In this document: piece by piece, positions 1-11,900 of the stretch | How positions within the stretch are numbered: the stretch's first letter is position 1 | Layout: each line of letters opens with the position of its first letter | Source: Pocillopora verrucosa | Lineage: Eukaryota; Cnidaria; Anthozoa; Scleractinia; Pocilloporidae | DNA: 64,000 bases | Assembly: GCF_036669915.1 (NCBI RefSeq) | Contig: NC_089324.1 | Coordinates: 14,645,131 to 14,709,130, forward strand | Direction of reading: 5' to 3' | The notes under the pieces: generated by a model | Seen by the model: only the letters and a program-made list of their open reading frames with translations | Database searches by the model: none | What the model was told of the DNA's origin: nothing | Program-made: the position numbers and the translations under genes

Positions 1-220
1 GCACTAATGAGATCTTCAGAGTGAAAGGTTCAACACGTAAACTTGCCCAAAAGAGCCCAATGTAGAAACACAGTACCCATTATGGTGAATTCAACTGGTG
101 CCAAGAGTTAAATAATACTATATACAATTCATAACCATTGAATTTGCTATGAAATTTTAAATACGATTTTACTCAATAGAGAGAAGAAAAAAAATCATAA
201 CTGTGGTCCAATACAAATCA

Positions 221-2552
221 TCATGAGAGTTTTCTTAAAGTATCCCAAATTACTCTTCTAAATACATCCTGATGTTTCAGTGATCCTCCTACGTGACCAC
301 TGTCTATATATTCCACAGTGCACCCAGGCCAGATGTCAGAAGGACTTGTCTGATTGTTGCGTGGAATATAAGCATCGTTTTTAGCTACCACAAAATGAAC
401 CAGACTTGGATCGACAGGTGGAGGAAAATTTCTTAAATGTGTTTCCTCATCCATAACGTAATTCATAAAATCTAAAGTTGATTGTTTGGCAGGTAAACCT
501 TCCTTGAGATTGATGTTTCTTAAGATTGATGGCAGGTTCTCAAAAATGTTGGTTTTCAAGCCATTGAAGATATCCTCTTGTTTCAGAAAGAGTGTCTGAA
601 TTTCACTGTTATCCAGATTTTTCCCCTTCTGTTCCATCAAAGATTGGGATAGTGAGTTCATATCGCTATAACCATTCACAGAGCTTTTACTTAAATCATC
701 AGCATCAAATTTGGTGAATACATTTCCACTAAGAGGGATGTAATCTAACAAACTGTTCCTGTAGTCTTCACATGAAAGCTGTTTCTCTAATGTATCCCAT
801 GAACATGCACGACTCATCACACCCTAAAAATCCAGGACATAAAAAAAGGCTATTTTCAGTATACACGTTCCTCACACTGTTCTCTATACATTTCCTAAGG
901 TGCTGACAAGGAGAATTTGTTGAACAATCAGGAGGTTCTTAAATTGGTAATAATTTCCTTTGTTCCCATGACCTTCACATTAAATACCAGTAATATTCAT
1001 GCATTTATAAAGCACCTTCTTCATGGCATGAATGCCCTAATGCCCATCACCCTTTCACTCCCAAGATCTCCACAGTAATTCTCCTTACTATCTGCCATAT
1101 AATTCTTATAGTGTTTGTTTGGAGAATTTGGTATCCGATCGACTAAAACTCCCCTGATTGCTATTTTTCTTTATTCTCATCCCTTGTCTGCTTGATAATG
1201 CATTGACACTCTAAGGAGAAATTCTCTCTTGGTCACTCATGGGAGTTAAAGGGTTAACAACACTTTGCTGGGGACTTTAACCAGACTGTGTTCTGCAGTT
1301 TACAATTTCTTCTACAAAAGAATATGGCAGATGCCCTCAATTTTGTAAACAAGGCCAGACCACATACTTTACTTCCCAACTCTTTGAAAGAATTAGGATT
1401 TTTTAGCACCTCCTGCTAACTAGTATAAAGAAGATGGCCTGTAGCTTGCTGTCCTTATCTAAGAAGACTAGAATGCCTAACCATTTCTCCTCAGTTATTC
1501 AAAGACCCTGAGTGTTGGTCTGGTCTATGGCCAACACCTCCAAAAATGAAAATTGAAGTTTTCATGAATCTCAAATGATTGCTGATCATGGCAGAAAGCT
1601 GGGACATGTCAGGAAAAAATATGTTCAAGATTTTCCCAATTTGTCGCCAACCATCCTAAACAGTCAGGGGACCTTTTACAACCAATTTGAGATCTCATTT
1701 GTTGTAAAAATCTGGGACAGTATGGAAACAGCAAATTTGCCAATGGTCTGGAATTTTCTGACAAATCTAGGCTTAAAGATGAAGCAAATACAAATGAATC
1801 ACTGAAGATGATCAAATAATTCTTCATAATAATTCTTTATAAATTACCTCAGTAAAGACACAAGATGCCGTACTCCAAGAGAGACAAGGCACAATAGCAA
1901 GTGGTTTAGTCCAGGCAGTACATGCAAGTGAAGCCATGTGTCCACCCATGGAAATCCCTGTTATTCCCAGTGGTCCATAGCCCTGCTGTTCACACCACTT
2001 CAAGAGAACAAGTGATTCTAAAATCAATGCTGCTCCCATGACAAACAAATCTACCACATGCAGGAGGCTGGATCGAAGTTGATTTTTCGGTTTTCTCATG
2101 CCGTAAAACGGATTTTCCAACAGCAAAGACGCAATACCATATTGCTTCGCCAAAGGTTTGGCCGTAAAGTTTCTTCTTCGCCAAAAGTAGTGGTCACCAG
2201 TGCCCGCGAGATGTAGACACGCCGGTTTGTGTCCATTTCGTGGCCATTTTTTGGGTATAATGACCTGAAAGTGGGCTTTTTCACTTTCTTTGGGTAACAG
2301 ATCGGGAAAGTACCTGGCCAGAGGTGACGTGAAGTGTCCTTCGGCGATGTAAAATGATTCTTTCGTCCATGATTTGTTCAATTCAACCGGATAGCTTGAA
2401 GAAATCAGTTTGTGGCATTTTTCTCTATCAGTAACGGTCTTGCGAGCCTCGAGAAGGCGTTCATAGACGTTTATATCTCCCCATCCTTTTGAGAAAAACG
2501 AAGATAATATTAATCGGCGGTAAATTACATCAATTTTGCTTGCAAAACACAT
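221..2552 (-). CDS. ABHD18: ABHD18-like alpha/beta hydrolase, two coding exons
   Basis: Coding exons on the minus strand are 2552-1848 and 823-221, joined in phase 0 (donor GAG|GTAATT, acceptor TTTTTAG|GGT), giving about 435 residues, close to the usual length of this family. Exon 1 carries the family-typical stretches HLAGTGDHYFWRRR (oxyanion region) and the nucleophile elbow GITGISMGGHMASL, with the candidate catalytic serine near residue 201. Exon 2 holds an Asp candidate in KNDAYIP and a His candidate in DSGHVGG, completing a plausible Ser-Asp-His triad. The start MCFASKIDVIYRRL aligns with the conserved N-terminus of the family (KLDILYRRL type). ABHD18 is a poorly characterised conserved hydrolase, and I infer no substrate from sequence. 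The single intron (824-1847) contains an interspersed element at 1049-1256. The gene is divergently oriented to the MAP4K gene. Confidence 0.92.
1049..1256. repeat. MITE family 1 copy (AACCCTTT...AAAGGGTTAA)
   Basis: A copy of about 208 bases inside the ABHD18 intron. It starts CCCTTTCACTCCCAAGATCT and ends GGGAGTTAAAGGGTTAAC, so the ends are inverted. Internal landmarks shared with the other copies are AATTCTCCTTACT, TTTGGAGAATTTGGTAT, and TAAGGAGAAATTCTCTCTTGGTCACT. No coding capacity was seen. Confidence 0.8.
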
Positions 2553-2921
2553 CTAGAGAGGAGAAATTTTTAACTATCAGTATCGATGCATGGATGAAAA
2601 TTGCGGTATTGATAGCTGAGTAGCCAAGCCTGTATATGGCGTTACAATAATAACGATATGTAGTCGTAAATTACTCGTGGTGTTAGTTTTCCGTCGATAA
2701 CTACTCGGCTCAGTTCCCGGAATTACTCGTGTTCCTGCAGGAATGCAGTGGGTATGTGAAGCGGATATGAGCAATTGATTCGACACTTCTCTTCCGTAGA
2801 ATTCACGATTTTCGTAGACTTGACGATGGTTTAACCGCTTTCAGCGCTCCTGGTGAATCAATATAGGAGTGGACGTGATGTTTTCAGTGAACTTGGCGAA
2901 GCATTAGACAAACAAAACACC
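2553..2921. promoter_or_regulatory. Shared upstream region between divergent ABHD18 and MAP4K genes
   Basis: Only 369 bases separate the two divergent start codons, so both 5' UTRs and core promoters must lie here or extend into it. An open frame runs upstream of the chosen MAP4K start (from 2853). No TATA box stood out, and no binding site is claimed. The bidirectional promoter role is inferred from geometry alone. Confidence 0.5.
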
Positions 2922-5900
2922 ATGAGCGTTCCGCTTCGTGCCAACATCTCTCGCGGAAATCCCGAGAAGGTGTTTGATTTGATCGAAAAAGTTGGAGGTG
3001 GAACATATGGAGACGTTTTTAAGGTTCGGAATCGCCTGATTTATTTTCTCTAAAACGGTTGATTGGCTTAATCTTCAATATTTCAGCCATGGGTAAAGTT
3101 CGGCCTTACAATTTCACTGATCGCAATGAAAACTTTCTCTCTAGGCCAGAGTCATCTCTACAGGGGAACTGGCTGCAGTGAAAGTTGTAAAAGTCGAACC
3201 AGGTAAGAAATCTCTGATTTATGACTCTTCCTGAATTGAAATAATATCTACGATTCCAGTATTAAGAAGGTGGGTGTTAAAACCAGACAGAATAGGCTTC
3301 TAACAATTTATTATATACAGTCTTAAAGTAATCCCTTATTTCAGTTTTTGAAGGGGTATTCAATTTCGACGTCGAGCAAATGTCATGTCACCTAATTTGT
3401 TCCTTTGGATGGTTTACCGGTCTCTCGAATCATGACATCGTCCTCACAGATTGCATTTCCATCATGTATAAGTCGCTGTTCTTGCAACTGATCATAAAAT
3501 CGATTTGTTTCCTCTGATGTTTTGTTGTACGTTCACGTTCCTGACCTTTAATGATGCAAATTTTTCACATCATGCAATTGTGAAATCAATATTAATTTCC
3601 ATTTCGTTTGCAAAAACAAAACAGCAAATGTTACTTTGATTATTTAGAATTATTTTACACATGCAGATTAAATGGCGTTCTAGAGATTAAAAAGCCATTT
3701 ATATAAAGGCGTTTTATTTTGATGTCGCCACACTGTAATTCAAACATAATTCCTACTTCAGAGAAAGTATTCTAAAGTGATGAAGATGGAGGATTGCTTA
3801 TAGCTTATGACTGGGACTAAAATTATTGCAAAGCTCTTAAATGAGGGCAATATAAATTTTTGATATTAATATAGATTTCTCCTTAGACTTTTTTTACTTT
3901 GAGAAGTAGATTTCATGCAAATGTTTCAAATGAAATTCCATGTATGCTACTAAACTAGGCTAATACCTTCAGTCACGTTGAGGAATTTCAGAAGGGAAAC
4001 CTCCCGGGATGGAAGAGGTTGTTATTATTTGTATAAATTAATTCATTTTTATACTTGAAAATTGCTGAAATAGGTGAGAAAAATCATCATATGCACAAAT
4101 GATTTAAAATCATTATCAACTATGTAAGTTAAGATTGTGTCACAATTTTTGCTCAAGTGATGTTTCATGTTTGCAACTTTGATATTTGCACATCCAATTT
4201 TTTACGATTGCAATTCTTGTAGAGGGGGGGGGGGCACCTGATTAACGGGAACCAAAGGTAGGTTTAAGAACTATTAAATAATTTCTTTATGCTTCTCCTG
4301 TTAAAGAATACATGTACTCACTGACTTAATGTGAGGGCTGGGCAGAACAATATTTGGCTTGAGCACAAGGTCCACAGATCATGCCTGGAAGAAAAAATAT
4401 TTTCCTGTCGTGGGCTAACTTTTAAACTGATAAGCATTTGTCATTTGACCTCTATTTGTTTCTCTGCAAGCTGGACAAGATAGACTGTTCTTGATAAAAC
4501 TTTACAATTTTGAAAAATTCTTACGTATAATGGAAGTCATCAAAGTGAATTTTTCTTGTTCTGATTTTTCCAGGTGATGATTTTGAACTGATTCAGCAAG
4601 AAATTGCCATGATGCAAAACTGTCAGCATCCAAATATCATTCAGTACATAGGCAGCTATCTCAGGTATATATAGAAATTAAGAGTGACTAGCATCTAATT
4701 TCTCCTCACAATATCACCCCTGAATCAAGTATTAAGGTAAGGAGAATAAAAGAAATGATCAGTGACTAAAGAAGCTCTTGATTGTTAAACAAATTCTCCT
4801 TGTCAGCACTTTAAGAACTGTGTAGAGCATAGTACAGAAAATGTTGATATCAATAGTAAGAACCAATTGTTAATTCTCCCCTCCAGCTGCTCAACATTTC
4901 TTTGTAAATTAGTTATGAGAACTTGGTGTTAGATCAGGATAGCAGCTTCTACCTGATAAGTTTGAATATTTTCATTACCTTTTTGCTGAATAGTGTATGG
5001 ATATTACAAGGAAAAGTTTCATGTTGATCACATCTGGGAGTCAAAGGGTTAAACTTAGATGGGCCAAACACATTTTCAGGGTATAGATTGAAGTTTTTCA
5101 CTTCTGATATTCAGCTTTGCAAAGTGGTAACTATGTGTCAAAGATCCGATCAAGAGTTTCTTCAAATTGGAAAGTATTTGTGTGAAATTATGCACAATAA
5201 GGTTGTGTAGTGCAATATTGTGAAATGACCCTTTTTGTGTTTCTAGGAGAGACAAGCTATGGATAGCAATGGAGTTCTGTGGGGCAGGATCTGCACAGGA
5301 CATTTATTGTGGTCAGTAATAATTATGAATTTACTTTCAAGTCATGTACCTATCAGTTGCACTTGGCTTCTTTTTCTTGACTGAAAAATCATATTTTAAT
5401 CAGGAGTAGACACAGGAATTTGTAATAAAGGTGTACATGCTTTGTTTCAGAAAATACAGATTTTTTTCCACCACAGTTTAAGTAAGCTAAGAAATATTTC
5501 AAAACAACTAAATTGTATATACCATTTACTGATTAGCAACGTATATGTACAATCTTGTTATTGCCAGAATGTTGGTGTCAGACGAGTTGCCCTGGAAAAA
5601 AACCTAATATTTCCTTCCCCCCTGGAATCGTTACTGTAAAAAATTATTAATAGTTATTATTTGTTTTAATTTCCATTCAGTTACTGGACCATGCAGTGAA
5701 CCTCAGATTTCTTTTATTAGTGTTGAAACTCTGAAGGTAGGTTGTTTCTCCAATTTATTTCAGTCATGCACACAAGGCCCCAGAAAGAAGCACCCCTGAC
5801 CTCTTGAACATTTAACCCTTTAACTACCAAGATCTCATTAGTAATTCTCCTTACTGTCTGCCATACAATTATTTTGATGTCAACTTGGAGAATTTGGTAT

Positions 5901-8900
5901 TAGATCAACTAATAATCCTCTAATTTATATTTTACTTGATTCTCATCACTTCTATGCTTGATATTGTATTGATATTGTAAGGAGAAATTCTCTCCTAGTC
6001 ACTCATGGGAGGTAAAGGGTTAAGAGTGATCAATATCTTACTTCTCCTTACAGTGTCAGCCTTAAATAAAACATTTAAGTTATAAGAATAAAAGGAAATG
6101 ATCACCAATGAAGGAGCTCTTGATTGTAAAACAAATTCTCCTTGTTGGAACTGCAAGAAATATAAAGAAAACAGTATGGAGAACATAGATACTGACTTAT
6201 GGATTTAACATGACCCTTAAGAGTGATTAACATTGAATTTCTCCCTACAATATTACCCCTGAATCACATATAAAGATCGCAAGAATAAAGGAAATGATCA
6301 CCAACCAAAGAAAATCTTGATTGTTAAATAAGTTCTCCTTATCTGCATCTTAGGAAATGTGTAGAGAACAGAATGGAGAATTTGCATACTGATGTTAGGA
6401 TGTAAAGGGTTAAAAATCTCTCTTTCTCTGTACCACAGGGTCTTGCCTACCTCCATGAGAAGAACTTAATGCACCGTGATATCAAGGTAGATACCACACA
6501 CTGTCATGAATATGACAAAAAGAAACTCCATCAATAGAAAAGAAACAGGGCATAATCTTCTTTTATCCAAAAATGAATGTCATTTGCTTGTTTGTTTGAT
6601 TTGTTTGTTTTGTTTGTTTGTTTTTTTTTGTGGGGGGAAGGGGCTATATTACAAAGAATTTATTTATTATGTAATATTTATCTACATTACCTTAAAATTT
6701 TCCTCAGGGTGCAAACATCCTGTTGACAGCACAAGGCAACATCAAGTTAGGTGAGCTGATATCAGGTCTTGTCGTTGTTTATACAGTGTAGCTTCCACAT
6801 ATTAACCCTTTGACTCCCAGAAGTGATTTAAAACTAATTCCTCTCCACAATGTCCATACATTTTCCAGCAAACAGGTAATGAGAATACTTAAACTTATCA
6901 GGTAGAAGTTGTTACCTTGATCTAACATCAAATTCTCATAACTTATATACAAGGAAATGTGTAGCAGGTAGATGGGAGAATTCACAATCAGATAAACTTA
7001 TCAGGTAGAAGTTGTTACCTTGATCTAACATCAAATTCTCGTAACTTACTTACAAGGAAATGTGTAGCAGGTGGATGGGAGAATTCACAATCAGATCTTG
7101 GGAGTTAAGGTTAATATAATTTTCAAGTAAAAACATTGTGCTTACATTAAATTTCTTTTTGTTAATAGCTGATTTTGGCATTGCTGCCCGGATATCAGAG
7201 ACCATGACAAAGAGAAAGTCATTTATAGGAACTCCTTACTGGTGAGTTTTTTGGTCCTTAATCTTTTAACACCTAGAAGTCATTAACATGTAACTTCTCC
7301 CCACATTGTCTATATATTCTCCAACAAACAGGTGATAAGAATACTTAAATTTATCAGGTATAAGCTGTTATCTTGATCTAACACCAAATTCTCATAACTT
7401 ATTTACAAGGGAATAAGAGGCAGCTGGAGGGGAGAATTTACGACCAGATCTTGGGAGTGAAAGGGTCATAAACTTGCCAGATCACAATTCGTCTATTTGT
7501 GTTGTGTTGATAAATTCAAATTAAATCTTTGTGGTATGTGAACAGTCTTTTTTTGGAGGCTGGTACAAAATTGTTAAATACTTGGAAAACCTCAGGAAAA
7601 TCCCCATGTTGGATATAAGGAAAAAAGTTAAAATTTTGCAGCATACTGCATATTTGTGATCATTATTACACGACACATTTCTTCTCTATAACAGGATGGC
7701 ACCAGAGATGGCAGCTGTAGAGCGACTGGGAGGGTATGACTTAAAGGTACTTATGGTCACAGCATAGTAACTCTTGTATTCAAAGTTCTTTCCCTCATAA
7801 GACCATCTCCATCAAACATCTTCGAGTCAGTCTGACAATGGGAAACAAAAAATTTAACCCTGTAACTCCCATGAGTGACCAAGACAGAATTTCTCCTTAC
7901 AATATCAATACAATGTCAACCAGATAAGTGATAAGAATATAGCAAAATATCAATTTGGGGATAATAAGTTGATCCAATACTAACTTCTCTGAACTAACAT
8001 TATAAGAATTTTATGGTCAACATTTAGGAGAATTACAAATTTGATCTGGGAGTTAAAGGGTTAATTGGAATGGTCAAGGGATGAAAATGTGTCACATACA
8101 AAAAAGTCATGTAACATTCGTAATTTTTGAAATGGTCACAATCCTTCTTTTTGTTACAAGCTTCGTTGCAAGCAGATGTTCTCTGCTCGAATTTGTTTTT
8201 CATGCCCTGTCTTTCTAACCTTATGTGATTTCTCAACACTAGAAAAATGAAAACATGCTATTTAATGTCCAAATTTTTTTTGTTTAAATTTAATTTTTCC
8301 ATTTCATGTTCACATGTTCATGTTTTGAAATGGTTCATTGGTTAGGTGTAGTGTCTTGACTGTATGTTATTTTTTTCAACTGTGCAAAACTCTAGACATG
8401 CAGTGTAGATATTATAGCTAAGAATGATGTAGGATTTTCATTAAGAAATGGAGTAACAAGAATAGTGTAAAGTAAAGAGAGAATATTCTTCACATTTAAG
8501 TAAAAAATAGCTTAACCATTAAAATTAGCCAAAGAATTCCAGCAGCCCGAGAACTGTCCATTTCCTTGAGCAAAACAAAAACACCAAATGCTCCTTTGAA
8601 CCACCAAAACTTTCAGATGTTTATTACTGTACATGATAGCAACACGATGAGATTTAACTTAATTACCAGTACTCTTTAACAATTATTTGTTTTATTATTA
8701 GTGTGATATTTGGGCAGTTGGCATAACAGCCATTGAACTAGCTGAGCTTCAACCTCCCATGTTTGACTTACATCCTATGAGGTGAGTTCAAAACTCTTCC
8801 TTGCATTTGATAAATATTTCCTCAAATTTTTAAATTTATGTGGCTTACAATGTAGGCCAGGCTTAGCAAAGGAGCTATAACATTCAGCTAACACAATAAA

Positions 8901-11900
8901 GGGATGGAAAAACGAAACGGAATTGCTATCATAAGACAAAGATAAGATCTGAGTTCCCCTCGAGGAATCAAACCCTAGAGCTTTGGATAGTAGGTTCAGA
9001 TGATCTATAAGATAAAACAGGAGTTGGGTACAGGATAACTAGTTAGGAAACTGAATGAACAAAAGTGATCTTCACAGTAATGAAAACAACTAAAGCAGTA
9101 ATGAAAATGAGGTCTGAAAAAAAATTGAAGACTGTACAGGGCGTGAAATTGCGCCTAATACAGGCACCAATGCGACTAAATTTTTCACTTTGGCGACCAA
9201 ATCCTGAAAGTTAGTCGCCAAATTGGCGACTAGAACGTTTCATCATAACCTTACCAAGAGATTTAGTGAATTAAAAAGATTTGCAAAGATAAATCCGCGG
9301 CAAACGTCCTCGTTAAGTTTGTTTCCAAAACGTAGCACATGCATCTCGATGGATAACTGGACGCCGTCTTGGATTTAGATGAGTGTCCACTTTGTAGCAT
9401 GTTAAAGATCTTTTTCTTAACTTAATTTTGGAGGGTCTATCTAGAACGCTGACAGCGTAAAGAAAGAAATTTGTTTGTCTTTGAAAATGGTGACCAACTT
9501 TTTTTGAATTGGCTACCACTTTGAAGAATTTAGGAGCCAAGTGGCTATCAGGAAAAAAAGTTAATTTCACGCCCTGCTGTACAGGATTGGAACTCATGAC
9601 CTCTGTGATACCAGTGCAATGCTCCTAGCTACTATCTGAGCCCACAAACCAACTGAGAGCTGTCAGTAAAACATTTTTTTATTTCTTTCATTTTGAAGGG
9701 CATTATATTACATTGGAAAAAGAAGTTTTGTACCGCCTACTTTAAAAGACAAGGACAAATGGTCAGTATTGTTATTGTGAACTTTTTCATGCAATGACAA
9801 GGATACTAGTGCTGACAACCTTCTTTGCTGATATCCATGTCTAATATAAGTAGGCATGTCCACAGGTTGAAAAGATTGTGGGAATATTGCCAATATGTCA
9901 CAGTCTATAATATTATGGCAAAACTGCCCTGTCTGTTTTTATAAAATAGACTCATAACACTTTACTGACAAACAACTTCCCTTTTGACTCTTGGTGAGGT
10001 CTCCACAGTTTGTCAAAATGTCAGACACTGCTATGGACAGCAGTCCTCATCAGGGCAAGGACTACTCTCTCCTTAGCAATCAGACTACATAATTAGCATG
10101 ACCTCACTTTTTTTTCTTTCCTCAGCAATCAGACTACATATTTGACATGACCTCACTTTTTTCTTTCCTCAGCAATCAGACTACATATTTTGCATTAAGT
10201 CACTTGTCCTCTCACAGCCATAAAATTCTTGTCATTCCTTATCCTTCTACTCCTCTTACCAATTTCACTCTCCTCCCATGATTCTGCTTATCTCGTTCAT
10301 GGCCATTTATTACTCTCATCTGAACAATTAGACATCACCATTGTCCGTTGACAATTTAAAAAAATTTTGACATTTAATTTTTCTAGGTCCCCAGAACTTC
10401 ATAGTTTTCTAAAGACAGCTCTACAGAAAAATCCAAAGAAGAGACCCACTGCAGACAGATTGTTAACAGTAAGTGCACTTTATTCCAAAGTTTTTATTTA
10501 TTGCTTAATCCCTGTGGCTAACTTGTCTAGCATCTAACTTCTCACCAAGGTTTCACTGCTGAATCCTCACTCAAGAATTAAAGAAATGATTGCAAGCTTG
10601 AAAATGCTTTTGATTTTCCATCTGAATTCAGTCTAGCAAGCTTAGTAACCTTGGCAGGTTTATCACAAGAGTTCTTAAAATCAATGCTTGGTCTCAAAGA
10701 GATCTCTGAAGGAAAAAGTGTATGCACCAAATTTGTACATTATCAATGGGGAAATTTGCTCCAAGTAGTGTGGAAAATGAACTAGTTGTTCCAGTTGTAA
10801 CAGAGTCAATTTTTCTGAAATGTTTTTTGGTTTTTTGATCACTTTTCTCTGTCATGAATCTTACATAACTTTTCTGTTACAGCATCCATTTTGTGGCCAT
10901 GGCTACACCAGAGCAGTTATACAGGACTTGTTAGACACATACAAGAGGAAAAAAGGAGATAAGGGGAATATTGCAGGACCAGGTGATGATGATGATGACG
11001 AAGATGATGCTGCTCCAGTTGATGAGGTAAGATTATTAAGATCTGTCATGTGACTGCTGCTTTTTCCCAGGGTTGTACTAAAGAAAGTAGGCTGCCAGCT
11101 GAAATTTCAAGTGAGGCAGTGCAAAGATACAGTTTGTTATTGAACAATTGTAAGCACACAATCTCAGATGCCTGTTGCACTTTTTTCGAACGATTGCTGG
11201 CCAAAAATACAGCTGGTGATTGACTGTATCTCATGCGGTGAATTTGACTGGCAGCAGGGGCTTAACAACAACCCTGGTTTCCTATATCCAATGCATTTTT
11301 TCCATCAAGCTTCTCGTGGCACCATTTATTGAGCTGTGGAGCTTTTTCAAGCCCTGCTTTAGCCATTGTGTGTGGCCATCAAACTTACACCATTTTTCCA
11401 GTGTGTGCAAGGCCATTCAAGTCACATGACAATTAAATTGTTACTAACTTGTATTTTGTATGTGGAGTTGATTCTGCAGTGTTCAGGGGATAATCTTTGA
11501 TTATGTTACAGAATGTCCAAGTTCTTACAAGAATTAGATCCAGGAAAATACCTGAGAAAAATCTAGAAAGAAGCAGCATATCAGGATCTCAAGGAAAGTG
11601 TAAGTGCACCATACAACTTCAATTAAATCTACTGTTAGTCACCGTAGTTTTCAAGTGATACTTACTCTGAACACAAAAGTGCAGAATATACCTGCCACTG
11701 AAGTTACAGTTAACCTTGTCCTTAAAAATGTCTGTTAGAAACATTTAAAGAAAAAAATCCTTGTTTACAGAATCCAATTTCTTCCTCACCCCACCCTTCC
11801 CCCCCCCCCCTTTCATTGGAGATTCCTTGATCTCCCTCTGGTATGATGCCCAGTAGGTGTGTCAAGTGTTTCAGGTGAAAACTCTTATCTTATGAGGATT

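Noticed and set aside
1575..1805. Open frame in the ABHD18 intron
   Set aside because: No motif, and frames overlap on both strands; the ABHD18 exons splice across it.
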